Source of the DNA: RYN-230 sp036497945
GTDB lineage: Bacteria; Actinomycetota; Actinomycetes; Streptosporangiales; Streptosporangiaceae
Reading direction: 5' to 3'
Assembly: GCA_036497945.1 (NCBI GenBank)
Contig: DASXIN010000023.1
Span: forward strand, 80,421-144,420
Length of the DNA: 64,000 nt
Shown here: piece by piece, positions 1-11,570 of the stretch
Numbering within the stretch: position 1 is the stretch's first letter
Layout of the letters: each line of letters opens with the position of its first letter
Notes under the pieces: model-generated
The model's input: the letters and a program-made list of their open reading frames with translations, nothing else
Told to the model about the DNA's origin: nothing
Databases searched by the model: none
Program-made: the position numbers and the translations under genes

Positions 1-702
1 GGACACGGCCACGTCGGCGAACACGTGCGGGTGCCTGCGGACCAGCTTGGTCACGATGCCGTCGGCCACGTCGTCCACGGTGAACCCGGTCTCGTCCGCC
101 CGCTCCTGCGCCACCCGGGCGTGGAACATCACCTGGAGCAGCACGTCGCCGAGTTCCTCCCGGAGTGCCTTACGGTCCCCGCTCTCCAGCGCGTCCAGCG
201 CCTCGTAGGACTCCTCGATCAGGTACGGGGCGAGCGACTCGTGCGTCTGCTTGGCGTCCCACGGGCAGTTCCGGCGCAGCGTGTCCATCACCGAGACCAG
301 GGTGAGCAGCTCCCCGCCGGGCAGCGAGGTCGAGCCGTACAGCAGCTCCACCGCGGCGCCTCGAGGCCCGTCCGGCCCGCCCAGCGAATCGGCCAGGGCG
401 ACCGGGCCCGGCGGCACGTCGGCCGGCCGCCCGGGCGGGTCGTGCGGGCACAGCCAGACCGTGTCGCCGTCCGCAGCCGGCACCGCCGCGGTGAGCAGCC
501 GGGCCAGCTCCGCCGGGCCCGCCCCGGCCGCGCCCGGCAGCAGCTCCCAGCGCACGCCCGCCTCGGACAGCGCAGGCAGCAGCGGGTCATCCGCGGCACC
601 CGCCAGCACCCGGTCAGCGCCGTGCAGCGTCCGCCAGGCGGGCCAGCTGAGCAGCCCGGCCCGTACCGTCGGCGCGGTCACCAGCAGGACGAGCCGGCGC
701 AT
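1..702 (-). CDS. mazG: MazG-family nucleoside triphosphate pyrophosphohydrolase (partial)
   Basis: This protein should hydrolyse (d)NTPs to NMP and pyrophosphate, a house-cleaning role in the cytoplasm. Only 234 codons are visible; the 3' end runs off the left edge. Residues 1-130 are a variable N-terminal stretch. The MazG fold begins near residue 131 with the RRNCPWD box (143-149), followed by the acidic metal-binding helices EESYE (163-167) and EELGD (182-186). ATG at 702 shares bases with the TGA of the upstream lipoprotein gene (TGATG), so mfd, the lipoprotein gene and mazG read as one transcription unit. The family call is secure; what follows the first MazG domain cannot be seen. Confidence 0.9.
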   Translation of the reverse strand, partial: MRRLVLLVTAPTVRAGLLSWPAWRTLHGADRVLAGAADDPLLPALSEAGVRWELLPGAAGAGPAELARLLTAAVPAADGDTVWLCPHDPPGRPADVPPGPVALADSLGGPDGPRGAAVELLYGSTSLPGGELLTLVSVMDTLRRNCPWDAKQTHESLAPYLIEESYEALDALESGDRKALREELGDVLLQVMFHARVAQERADETGFTVDDVADGIVTKLVRRHPHVFADVAVS

Positions 703-1385
703 CAGCAGTGCGGGCTGAGCTGCGGGGCGGCCGTCCCGGTCGGTGCCGGGGATGGCGTGCCGGGCAGCGCGGACAGCTTGTCCGGTGCCGCGACCACGCC
801 GATGTTCCGGTAGTCGAGCGCCCCGTACTGCGGGTTGACCTGGATGCCGAGGCTCTTGGCCGCCTCGCACTGCGAGGTGTTGAACTGGTTGCTCAGCGTC
901 TGCAGCGCGGGTGTCGCGGTGGGCAGCTTCCCGCCGTCCAGCCGGTTCAGCACCGCGTCCTGGATGGCCACGTACCGGCCCAGCTCGTTCATCTGGTCCG
1001 GCGGTATCCCGTTGGCCACGGCCAGGTCCTGCGCGGTGACCCCGCTCTGCTTGGCCTGCGCGGAAATGGACGCCAGCGCGTCCTGCACCTGGGTCTGGCT
1101 CACTGTGACGCCGTACCGCTGCGCCATCTGCTCCCGTACCTTGAACCGGAGCAGCCAGCTGAGCACCTCCTGCGGCATCTGCGACGCGGCGAACTGGAGC
1201 TGGATCTTGGCCTTGTTCGCCTGGTAGGCCTGGTTGAGGTTGTTCACCTCGTTGGTCACTGTGGCGGTGGAGATCCGCTCGTTGTCGCTCACCGCGGCTG
1301 CGCCCAGCTTGACCGAACCGCAGGCGGACAGCGTGAGCGCCCCGGCCAGCGCCGCGGCGGTCAGGATGATGGGGGTGCGGAGCAC
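702..1385 (-). CDS. SurA N-terminal-domain-like lipoprotein
   Basis: A 227-residue exported protein. GTG at 1385 is chosen because AAAGGG lies about 8 nt upstream and the product then begins with a clean lipoprotein signal peptide ending in LSAC (Cys22). An in-frame extension upstream would overlap the end of mfd and spoil the signal. The mature part resembles the helical N-terminal chaperone region of SurA/parvulin foldases (the LLRFKVREQMAQRYGV stretch), but no parvulin PPIase domain follows, so a chaperone-like role outside the membrane is inferred rather than catalysis. The gene sits 22 nt after mfd and overlaps mazG by TGATG. Its location inside a DNA repair and nucleotide pool operon is conserved in actinobacteria but functionally unexplained. 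Confidence 0.8.
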   Translation of the reverse strand: MLRTPIILTAAALAGALTLSACGSVKLGAAAVSDNERISTATVTNEVNNLNQAYQANKAKIQLQFAASQMPQEVLSWLLRFKVREQMAQRYGVTVSQTQVQDALASISAQAKQSGVTAQDLAVANGIPPDQMNELGRYVAIQDAVLNRLDGGKLPTATPALQTLSNQFNTSQCEAAKSLGIQVNPQYGALDYRNIGVVAAPDKLSALPGTPSPAPTGTAAPQLSPHC

Positions 1386-1407
1386 GAAGGTGGCCCTTTC
1401 TTCTCCT

Positions 1408-5037
<3,630 letters not shown>

Positions 5038-5195
5038 GATGTCCTTGATCAGCCCGTAGTGGCGGCCACGGGAGGCAGCACGAAAGGCCCGCACCAGCGG
5101 GCAGCGGGGCTACCTGAGCCAGGCGGGATACCACAATTTTAGCCGGGCCGGCTGGCAACTCGGCACACGGCGTTCGCAAACCGAGCCCTTAACCC

Positions 5196-5224
5196 GTGAC
5201 TATCCGCAGGCAGAGGGCTAGTTT
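5196..5224 (+). promoter_or_regulatory. candidate promoter of the methyltransferase-like gene
   Basis: GTGACT (5196-5201) and TAGTTT (5219-5224) are separated by 17 nt, a fair match to a housekeeping -35/-10 pair. The GTG start at 5233 lies 8 nt after the -10, so the message may be leaderless or nearly so. An AAGGG just before GTG could serve instead. This is pattern reading only. Confidence 0.3.
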
Positions 5225-5232
5225 AAGGGTTT

Positions 5233-6069
5233 GTGACATCGGTCAGCGGTGTTCCGGGGGAAGACACCACTAGATCAGCACACCCCCCGGAAGCGCGGTC
5301 AGTGCGTGCGCAGGCAGCGCAGCGCCAGCCAGTGCCGCCGGAAACTACGGCGGAGACCAGCCTGTTCACCAGGTGGGTGCAGGGGTATGCGGCGGAACGT
5401 TTCGGCCAGCAGATCGCCGTACTGCTGGCCGGGGCGGTCACCGCAGCCGGTGACCTGGGCCTGGCCAGCCTGCGGGACAGCGGCGCCGACATCGTCGTCA
5501 CCCTGGTCGACGACGACCAGCCGGTCAACCGGGCCGCGCTGGCCACGCACCCGGGCCTGGGCCGGTGCACGCTCGGCGACCTGCGCACCGTCCTGCTCCC
5601 GCAGCGGTCCTACGACATCGTGGCCTGCACCCTGCTGCTGGACCGGATCGAGCACGCCGAACTGGTGCTGGACCGGCTGACCGACGCGATCAAGCCGGGC
5701 GGCCTGCTGCTACTGCAGACCCGGGACCGGGATTCGGCGGCGGGCTTCCTGGACCGGGTGCTGCCCGGCTGGCTGCGCGGGGCGATCTGGCGCCAGCAGC
5801 GGCCAGGACGCCCCGGGCCACACCCGGCGGTCTACGAGCGGCTCGCCTCGGTGCGCGGCATGCAGTCCTATGTCCTGCTCCGCGGGCTGGTCATCGCCGA
5901 GCGCCAGCCGCTCGGCGGGCTGGCCGGCGGGCTGCACCCGGCGCCACGCGGCTACCTGGCCGCGCAGCAGGCGGTGGCCTGGCTGTCCGGGCACCGGCTG
6001 ACCGCCGGGCACGAGGAATTCCTCTACGTGCTGCGCAAGCCGGAAAACCGGTTCGCCCGCATCCTCTGA
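5233..6069 (+). CDS. class I SAM-dependent methyltransferase-like protein
   Basis: A 278-residue protein with a Rossmann-type methyltransferase core. Residues 85-95 (ADIVVTLVDDD) fit the acidic end of strand 2, 127-140 (YDIVACTLLLDRIE) fit motif post-I to IV, and 150-162 (TDAIKPGGLLLLQ) is the typical 'KPGG' motif. The canonical glycine-rich motif I is weak: residues 63-75 read VLLAGAVTAAGDL. The substrate is unknown, and enzymatic activity is not certain because motif I is atypical. The first 40 residues are low complexity. GTG at 5233 has AAGGG upstream. The gene is divergent from mfd and 62 nt ahead of the sulfurylase/APS kinase fusion. Confidence 0.65.
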   Translation: MTSVSGVPGEDTTRSAHPPEARSVRAQAAQRQPVPPETTAETSLFTRWVQGYAAERFGQQIAVLLAGAVTAAGDLGLASLRDSGADIVVTLVDDDQPVNRAALATHPGLGRCTLGDLRTVLLPQRSYDIVACTLLLDRIEHAELVLDRLTDAIKPGGLLLLQTRDRDSAAGFLDRVLPGWLRGAIWRQQRPGRPGPHPAVYERLASVRGMQSYVLLRGLVIAERQPLGGLAGGLHPAPRGYLAAQQAVAWLSGHRLTAGHEEFLYVLRKPENRFARIL

Positions 6070-6131
6070 TGTAGCCTCTGCTTGCCGGCGGATACGGCCG
6101 GGGTTACCGGCGGCCGGATGGAGGGGAAATC

Positions 6132-7712
6132 GTGCAGGCTGAGGCGCAGGCGGGGATCTCCGCGCAGCTGGCCGGGCTTCCCTCGCTGACCCTGGACGAG
6201 GGGCAGCTGGGCGATCTGGAGCTCCTGCTCACCGGCTGTTTCGCGCCGCTGCGCGGCTACCTGACCCCGGCCGAGGTGATGTCGGTCAGTGCGCATGGCA
6301 CGCTGCCGGATGGCACGCCGTGGCCGGTGCCGGTCACCCTGGACGTGCCCGCCGGGAGCATCAAGCCAGACGCGGCCCGGCTGCTGCTGCAGGACCCGGA
6401 AGGCACGCCGCTCGCCGCGCTGGACATCACCGACCGGCTGCCGCTGGACTCTTCCACCGACGTCCGGCCGGGTTACGGCCGGGCGGAGGCCGCGGGCCCG
6501 CGGCTGGTCCGGCTCAGCGGCCCGGTGACCGCGCTCCGCCCGCCCGAGCACGGGCCGTTCCGTGAGCTGCGGCGGCTGCCCGCGGAGGTGCGCGCGGAAC
6601 TGGCCGGCACCCCGGTGCTTGGCTATGTGACCAGCGCGCCACTGCACTCCCGGCAGATCGGCCAGCTGCGGCACGCGGCCAGCCAGCTGAAGGCCCGGCT
6701 GCTGCTGCTCCCCCGGGTGGCCGGGCCGGCCGAAATCGTGCTGCGGCCCGACGCGCTGGTCCGCACGGTGCTGGCCGCCGCCCGCAGCCTCCCGCCGGGC
6801 ACCCTGGTCATCCCGGTGCCGCTGCGCCGCGGCCCAGCCAGCCCGGCTGACGACCTGGCGCTGCAGGCCCGGGTGGCGGCCGCCTATGGCGCGACGCAAC
6901 TGCTGGCGGACGCTCCCGCCGGGCCGGCCAGCGAAGGGGTGCGGCCGGCGCCAGTCATCCCGGTGCTGTCCCCCGGCGACTGGGCGTACGACCCCACGGC
7001 CGAGGTGTGGCGCCCGCTGGCCCTGATCGAGGCGGGCACCGAGCGCGCCGACCTGGCCACCGGCGAGCTCGACGATCTGCTCGACCGCGGCGAGGAGATA
7101 CCGGCCTGGTTCACCCCCCCGGCGGTGGCCGCGGAACTGCGCCGGGCCCGGCCGCCGCGCAATGAGCGCGGGCTGGTCGTCTTCTTCACCGGGCTGTCCG
7201 GCTCGGGAAAGTCCACGCTGGCCCGGGCGCTGCGCGACGCGCTGAGCGAGCGCAGCGACCGGACCGTGTCACTGCTCGACGGTGACCTGGTCCGCGCGCT
7301 GCTGTCGGCCGGGCTGACCTTCTCCCGGGCCGACCGGGATCTCAACATCGCCCGGATCGGCTTCGTGGCCACCGAGATCGCCCGGCACGGCGGCATCGCT
7401 ATCTGCGCCCCGATCGCGCCCTACGCCCAGGCCCGGCGCGACGTGCGGCGCGCGGTCCAGGAGGTCGGCGACTTCCTGCTGATCTACGTGGCCACCCCGG
7501 CCGAGGTGTGCGAGGCCCGGGACCGCAAGGGCCTGTACGCCAAGGCGCGAGCCGGGCTCATCGACCATTTCACCGGGGTGTCCGACCCGTACGAGGAACC
7601 CGGCGACGCGGACCTGATCATCGACACCTCGGTGCTGAACCCCCAGGAAGCCCTGGCGACGGTCCTGCAGCTGCTGGTATCCGGCGGCTGGATCGCGCCG
7701 GGCGAGGGCTAG
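6132..7712 (+). CDS. ATP-sulfurylase-like / adenylylsulfate kinase fusion
   Basis: A 526-residue two-domain protein. Residues 1-340 align in pattern with ATP sulfurylase: the PUA-like start (DLELLLTGCFAPLRGYLTP, 28-46), PVPVTLDV (65-72) and the PAEVR segment (150-154). However, the QTRNPxHRAH nucleotide motif reads VTSAPLHSRQ (166-175) and the GRDHA motif reads ADAPA (259-263), so this domain looks catalytically dead. Residues 345-526 are an intact APS kinase (CysC) with Walker A GLSGSGKST (354-362), DGDLVR (383-388) and the DRKGLYAKAR lid region; it phosphorylates APS to PAPS. GTG at 6132 has GGAGGGGAAAT just upstream. The TAG stop shares CTAG with the stop of the convergent DUF4229 gene. 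Confidence 0.85.
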   Translation: MQAEAQAGISAQLAGLPSLTLDEGQLGDLELLLTGCFAPLRGYLTPAEVMSVSAHGTLPDGTPWPVPVTLDVPAGSIKPDAARLLLQDPEGTPLAALDITDRLPLDSSTDVRPGYGRAEAAGPRLVRLSGPVTALRPPEHGPFRELRRLPAEVRAELAGTPVLGYVTSAPLHSRQIGQLRHAASQLKARLLLLPRVAGPAEIVLRPDALVRTVLAAARSLPPGTLVIPVPLRRGPASPADDLALQARVAAAYGATQLLADAPAGPASEGVRPAPVIPVLSPGDWAYDPTAEVWRPLALIEAGTERADLATGELDDLLDRGEEIPAWFTPPAVAAELRRARPPRNERGLVVFFTGLSGSGKSTLARALRDALSERSDRTVSLLDGDLVRALLSAGLTFSRADRDLNIARIGFVATEIARHGGIAICAPIAPYAQARRDVRRAVQEVGDFLLIYVATPAEVCEARDRKGLYAKARAGLIDHFTGVSDPYEEPGDADLIIDTSVLNPQEALATVLQLLVSGGWIAPGEG

Positions 7713-8080
7713 GCCGGGCTGTCCCGGTCGGCCGGGCCAGGCACGCTGGCCGGACTCGGCTCGCTGGCCGGACTGGGCTCGCTGGCCGGACTCGGCCCGC
7801 TGGCCGGACTGGGCTCGTCGTCGGCGTCCTCGGCCCGGGTTCCGGCGTCCAGCCGGCTGCGGAACTCGCCGACCCGGCTGCGCGCGCCGGACAGCCGTGC
7901 GGTCAGCGCCCCGGACATCCGGTCCCGCTGCCGGGACAGCAGCACGTAGCTGGCGATGCCGCTGATCAGTAGGGCCAGCCCGAGCAGCAGCAGGCCGCGG
8001 GCCCCAACCAGGTAGAGCAGCCCGGTGGCCGCGACGAACAGCAGCAGCCGGGCCGTCGTGTAGGCAAGCATGGATCGCAT
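7709..8080 (-). CDS. DUF4229 family small membrane protein
   Basis: A 123-residue protein with two predicted transmembrane segments (about residues 9-25 and 28-47) followed by a charged region and a Pro/Ser/Ala-rich tail built of SPAS(E/G)P repeats. The pattern fits the actinobacterial DUF4229 family, whose function is unknown. ATG at 8080 is used; ATG at 8071 is an alternative. The gene lies 12 nt after the threonine dehydratase gene on the same strand, so the two may be co-transcribed. Its stop codon overlaps that of the sulfurylase/APS kinase gene within a single CTAG. The tail repeats are encoded by the 18-bp tandem repeat listed separately. Confidence 0.75.
   Translation of the reverse strand: MRSMLAYTTARLLLFVAATGLLYLVGARGLLLLGLALLISGIASYVLLSRQRDRMSGALTARLSGARSRVGEFRSRLDAGTRAEDADDEPSPASGPSPASEPSPASEPSPASVPGPADRDSPA
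7745..7816. repeat. four 18-bp tandem repeats inside the DUF4229 tail
   Basis: The unit GCTGGCCGGACTSGGCTC occurs four times head to tail (7745, 7763, 7781, 7799), differing only at a C/G position and one T/C. Read on the minus strand it codes for the repeated SPAS(E/G)P tail. The length is a multiple of three, so copy-number change would keep the frame. Confidence 0.9.
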
Positions 8081-8092
8081 AGCAGGGCCAGC

Positions 8093-9085
8093 CTACCCAG
8101 GCACGGTCACCGGGGCGGAGGCACCCAGGATGGACAGCAGCATGGCCGGGTCGATGTTGCCGCCGGAGAGCACCGCGACGGTGGCGTCCGCGGCCGGCAA
8201 TTCCGCCCGGCGGAACAGGCAGGCGGCCACGGCGACCGCGCCACCCGGTTCCGCGATGAGCCGCGCCTCCAGGGCCAGCCGCCGGATCGCAGCGCGGATC
8301 TCGTCCTCGGTGACCGTGACGATGTCGTCCACCAGTTCCAGTATGTGCTGCATGGGCAGCGCGCCGACCTGGTCGACGCGGAGCGCGTCGGCGATCGTCC
8401 GGTGCGTCGCGCTGGGCGGCCAGGCCACCTGGTGGCCTTCGTGCAGCGAGTCACGGGCGTCCGCGGCCAGCTCGGGCTCCACCCCGATGATGGCCGCCTC
8501 CGGGCGCAGCGCGCGGACCGCGGCAGCCACGCCGGAGATCAGCCCACCGCCGCCCACCGGGACCACGACCAGGTCCACGCCGGGGCTGTCGGCCGCGATC
8601 TCCAGGCCCACGGTGCCCTGGCCGGCGATCACCCGGCGGTCGTCGAACGGCGGGATGGACACCGCGCCGCGCTGCGCGGCCAGGTCGCGAGTGGCGGCCA
8701 GCCGGGCGGCCAGGTTGGGAGCGGCGATGACGATCTCGGCGCCCAGCGCTCGGATGGCGGCCACCTTGACCGGGGCGGCGTCCTCCGGCACCACCACGAT
8801 CGCGGGCATCTCGAGCAGGGCAGCCGCGTAAGCCACGGCCAGGCCGTGGTTGCCGCTGGAGTGCGTGATCACGCCGCGTTCCCGCGCGGCCGCGGGCAGC
8901 GTGTTCATCGCCGCATAGGCGCCGCGCAGCTTGAACGCACCAGTCGGCTGCAGCGATTCCGGCTTGACCAGCAGCGCCGGGTCCGCACCGGGGAACGGCA
9001 CCAGCGGGGTGCGTACCGCCACTCCCGCCAGGGCCGCCGCGGCGGCCCGGATCTCTTGGATCGACACGAGCGATTGCACCTGCAT
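8093..9085 (-). CDS. PLP-dependent threonine/serine dehydratase
   Basis: A 330-residue fold-type II PLP enzyme of the threonine dehydratase / serine racemase group. It should deaminate L-threonine (or serine) to a 2-oxo acid. The PLP lysine lies in PTGAFKLRGA (about 47-56), SSGNHG (about 75-80) binds the cofactor ring, and VPVGGGGLISG (about 176-186) is the phosphate-binding glycine loop. No C-terminal ACT domain is present, so this is the short, catabolic or unregulated form rather than the feedback-inhibited IlvA. ATG at 9085 is the first start. The gene precedes the DUF4229 gene on the same strand. Confidence 0.88.
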   Translation of the reverse strand: MQVQSLVSIQEIRAAAAALAGVAVRTPLVPFPGADPALLVKPESLQPTGAFKLRGAYAAMNTLPAAARERGVITHSSGNHGLAVAYAAALLEMPAIVVVPEDAAPVKVAAIRALGAEIVIAAPNLAARLAATRDLAAQRGAVSIPPFDDRRVIAGQGTVGLEIAADSPGVDLVVVPVGGGGLISGVAAAVRALRPEAAIIGVEPELAADARDSLHEGHQVAWPPSATHRTIADALRVDQVGALPMQHILELVDDIVTVTEDEIRAAIRRLALEARLIAEPGGAVAVAACLFRRAELPAADATVAVLSGGNIDPAMLLSILGASAPVTVPG

Positions 9086-9319
9086 ACCCTACGGCTGCCG
9101 GGGCCCCGGCCCAGACCCGGCCACCCGGATCTGGCGCGGATCAGCCGCCTGGGATCAGCATCTCCGCCCGGACCACCTGTCCCTCGGCCACCACCGCGCT
9201 CCCTAGATCACCAACCGGCTGCTTTTTGCCGAATCAAAGGAGAAAACCCGCGTTTGTCGCCACACTTGGGGCAGGCCTGTAGGGATGGGCCGGGTTCGGG
9301 TGCTCAGGAGGGGAACAGC

Positions 9320-9526
9320 GTGGATGGCAACAACGAGCGCCTCCTGACTCCAGGGGAGGTGGCCGCGCTCTTCCGGGTGGATCCCAAGACCGTGACCCGT
9401 TGGGCCGCATCCGGCCGGATCAGCAGCATCCGCACGCCTGGTGGGCACCGCCGGTTCCGCGAGTCCGAGGTGCGCGCGCTGCTCCGCGGCGAGGTCGGCG
9501 CGGCGAAAGAGGATCGCGCCGAGTAG
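9320..9526 (+). CDS. bldC: BldC-like developmental regulator (MerR-type wHTH)
   Basis: A 68-residue DNA-binding protein, the same length as Streptomyces BldC, which binds direct repeats cooperatively and controls the timing of morphological development. The winged HTH reads LLTPGEVAALFRVDPKTV, then TRWAASGRI and RTPGGHRRFRESEVRALL, including the GGHRR wing. GTG at 9320 is chosen because AGGAGGGG lies 6 nt upstream; the open frame continues upstream but has no conserved protein. It is monocistronic: a hairpin overlaps the end of the next, convergent gene. Confidence 0.92.
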   Translation: MDGNNERLLTPGEVAALFRVDPKTVTRWAASGRISSIRTPGGHRRFRESEVRALLRGEVGAAKEDRAE

Positions 9527-9534
9527 TCCCCCGC

Positions 9535-9570
9535 GCGGTCAACACAGGGCGGTCAACACAGGGCGGTCAA
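9535..9570. repeat. 14-bp direct repeat, two full copies and one partial
   Basis: GCGGTCAACACAGG occurs at 9535 and 9549, followed by a partial GCGGTCAA at 9563. It lies just after the bldC stop and before a hairpin. There is no spacer variation and the array is too short for a CRISPR. It may be slippage, or a binding array. Confidence 0.85.
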
Positions 9571-9574
9571 GGCC

Positions 9575-9590
9575 GGCGGTCAGGACCGCC
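9575..9590. terminator. hairpin between bldC and the convergent small gene
   Basis: GGCGGTC-AG-GACCGCC forms a 7-bp GC stem at the 3' ends of two convergent genes and overlaps the stop of the minus-strand gene. There is no T-run, as is common for actinobacterial hairpin terminators. It could act in both directions. Confidence 0.45.
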
Positions 9591-9858
9591 CGCCGCGCTC
9601 CCCGTCCCCGTCCGGGCTGGCCCCGCCCTGGCTGGCCAGGAACTCAGCGAACTGCCGTTGCAGCGCCGCGTCCCCGTCCTGCCAGCTGCGCCGCCGTTCC
9701 TCGAGCTGCTGCTCGGTGATGGCATGCACGGCCAGCCGGGCGTAGTCCGCGTCCTCCGGGCCGATTTCCACATACGCGTCGCCCATCAGCTGTCCCCCCT
9801 CAGCCAGGGCCGACTCGGGGACCAGGAGGTTCCCGTTGGGCAACTGGATGACGAACAT
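9580..9858 (-). CDS. conserved small hypothetical protein
   Basis: A 92-residue soluble protein of unknown function. The N-terminal half reads as a short beta-rich segment (FVIQLPNGNLLVP) and the C-terminal half as an amphipathic helix (EQQLEERRRSWQDGDAALQR) ending in a polar tail. ATG at 9858 is used; an adjacent ATG at 9861 is equally possible. Its minus-strand neighbour upstream is the metalloprotease-like gene, 11 nt away, so they may be one transcript. I do not recognise a named family. Confidence 0.65.
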   Translation of the reverse strand: MFVIQLPNGNLLVPESALAEGGQLMGDAYVEIGPEDADYARLAVHAITEQQLEERRRSWQDGDAALQRQFAEFLASQGGASPDGDGERGGRS

Positions 9859-9869
9859 CACTGATCACT

Positions 9870-11117
9870 CTAGAGGCCGTAGCGGATATTGAAGTACAGC
9901 ATGACATCAAGGGCGACCCTGGTGTTGCCGCCCAGCATGTCGACGAGCGCGGGACGCTGCTGCGAGGCGATGGCCGCGAACGCGTCCGCGAAGAACTCCC
10001 GGCGGCCGAGATCCCCGGGCTGCCGGTGGAAGTCACTGACCAGCGTGTCCTGGCAGCGCTGGTAGAGCTGGCGGAACTGCGCCGAGTCGGATTGCCACCG
10101 GCCGTCCTCCCGGTCGATGTCGTCCAGCGCGTGCCCTACCTCGTGGCACATCACGTCGGGCGCGGACGACGGCCGTGAGCCAACGATGATCTTGCGCTGG
10201 CCGTACGCGCCCGCGCAGGCGTCCCAGGTGGCGCGGCCGGAGGGCAGCGGCACCCCGCGCAACCGGGCCATGTCATCCAGCTCAGGCACGCCGCCTTCGC
10301 CGACGTGGATGGCGTCCAGCTCGGCGGCCAGGACTTCCTTGATCACTTGCGGCAGCCCGGCCAGCCGGTTGACCGCGCGGACCACCGGGGCGGACGGCAC
10401 CACGCTGGCTGGCCACTCCCGGTGCAGCACCTGTTCCAGCGGCCCGCAGTTAGCCAGGCCCTCGGCCGCCCGCCGAGCGTGCGCCACCTCGTACCAGGGC
10501 AGCCGGGCGGCGTCCGGTTCGGCTGGGCGCCGGGCCCGGACCTGCCCGGCCGGCTGAGCACGGCTGCTGTCCGCCACGGCCGCCTGGCCGGGGCTGGGCC
10601 GGATGGCCGCCCGGGCCTGCCCGGCGCCCGCCCACCTGGCCTGAGCTTGGCCGACCGCCGCCTGCCCGGTACCGGCACTGGGCTGACCGGCACTGGGCGG
10701 ACCGGCACTGGGTGGACCGGCGCGCGACTGGCCAGCACTGGGCCGTTCAGCGCTGGGCTGGCCAGCACTGGGCGGACCGGCACTGGGTGGACCGGCGCGC
10801 GACTGGCCAGCGCTGGGCTGGCCGGCCCCGGACGGGCCACCCGGCCCGGGGCGGCGCGGCACCCGCCGGGGCAGTTCGGCGGTGTGCGGCCCAGCGGCAG
10901 GCGGCTCGGCTGATCCGTGACCGAATGAACTCGGCGGCGCGGTGTCCACTGGCGTGGCGGGCCGGTATCCGTAGTCCCGGCGATGGCGGCCAGCCGAAGA
11001 CGGGCTGGGCGCACTGCCCACCCCGGATGGCCCGGTTCGTGCCGGGCCGCGGGATCGCGAGCCCCGCGGACCGGGCCGGATGTACCGGCGGACGCGATCG
11101 ATAAGCCGCAGCCGCAT
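9870..11117 (-). CDS. putative zinc metalloprotease with long low-complexity N-terminal region
   Basis: A 415-residue protein. Residues 1-200 are Pro/Ala/Gly/Ser/Gln-rich, with tandem PSAGPPSAG-like repeats, and are probably unstructured. Residues 205-415 form a globular domain with HEVGH (325-329) in the context MCHEVGHALDD and a downstream REFFADAFA segment near 373-381. HExxH plus a downstream glutamate is the layout of gluzincin-type proteases related to the anthrax-lethal-factor-like/PPEP group; that specific kinship is inferred. No signal peptide is evident (N terminus MRLRLIDRVRRYIRPG), so export is uncertain. ATG at 11117 is chosen because GGGAG lies 8 nt upstream; GTG at 11126 is possible. 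Confidence 0.7.
   Translation of the reverse strand: MRLRLIDRVRRYIRPGPRGSRSRGPARTGPSGVGSAPSPSSAGRHRRDYGYRPATPVDTAPPSSFGHGSAEPPAAGPHTAELPRRVPRRPGPGGPSGAGQPSAGQSRAGPPSAGPPSAGQPSAERPSAGQSRAGPPSAGPPSAGQPSAGTGQAAVGQAQARWAGAGQARAAIRPSPGQAAVADSSRAQPAGQVRARRPAEPDAARLPWYEVAHARRAAEGLANCGPLEQVLHREWPASVVPSAPVVRAVNRLAGLPQVIKEVLAAELDAIHVGEGGVPELDDMARLRGVPLPSGRATWDACAGAYGQRKIIVGSRPSSAPDVMCHEVGHALDDIDREDGRWQSDSAQFRQLYQRCQDTLVSDFHRQPGDLGRREFFADAFAAIASQQRPALVDMLGGNTRVALDVMLYFNIRYGL
10672..10825. repeat. imperfect tandem repeats coding for the PSAGPPSAG region
   Basis: The segment repeats blocks such as CCGGCACTGGGCGGACCGGC and GGCGCGCGACTGGCCAGC, with two long near-identical copies about 90 bp apart. It lies inside the low-complexity half of the putative metalloprotease gene and keeps the reading frame. 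Confidence 0.8.
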
Positions 11118-11282
11118 ATTCCGCACTCCCAGCGATCGCGTGCCAGGTTGCCAGAGTATGCCGAAACCCAGCCAACGTCACCTGTTGTCACTTGCTGTTA
11201 CCCGTTACGGAACCCCGGCCGTACCTGCTGACTCGCCGCATTCCCCGACGATTGGGGCCGCAGCAGTACTAAGCTGCCGCGC

Positions 11283-11570
11283 ATGTGGCTGGTCGGCGCG
11301 CTTGTTCTGCTGTTCGCGCTGGGCTTCTGGGTGTGCTGGTCGTGGCGCCCCCGGCGGCTGGCCCGCCCGGCGGGCTCGGCCGCGGACGCCGCCTTCCGCC
11401 GCCACCCGGCCGGCCGCGCGCGCTGCGCCTCCGCCGATGACCACGCGTCACCGGGCCAGGCCGCCCCGGCCGACTGGCTGGCGCCGCGCGGCCCGGACGA
11501 TGACCCGGACTTCCTGGCCGAACTGGACCGCGCTATTCGTGGCGACGGCGACCCGAACGGTGCGCGCTAG
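11283..11570 (+). CDS. small single-pass membrane protein
   Basis: A 95-residue protein with one N-terminal hydrophobic helix (residues 2-20, WLVGALVLLFALGFWVCW) followed by a basic WRPRRLARP stop-transfer stretch and an acidic C-terminal tail (DDDPDFLAELDRAI). Its function is unknown; similar small proteins are found beside the ccsB-resB genes of actinobacteria, so a link with cytochrome maturation is possible but inferred. ATG at 11283 begins exactly at the hydrophobic segment. Its TAG stop and that of ccsB on the opposite strand share one CTAG. Confidence 0.6.
   Translation: MWLVGALVLLFALGFWVCWSWRPRRLARPAGSAADAAFRRHPAGRARCASADDHASPGQAAPADWLAPRGPDDDPDFLAELDRAIRGDGDPNGAR

Noticed and set aside
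9535..9570. CRISPR-like direct repeats
   Set aside because: The copies are directly adjacent without spacers and there are only two and a half of them.
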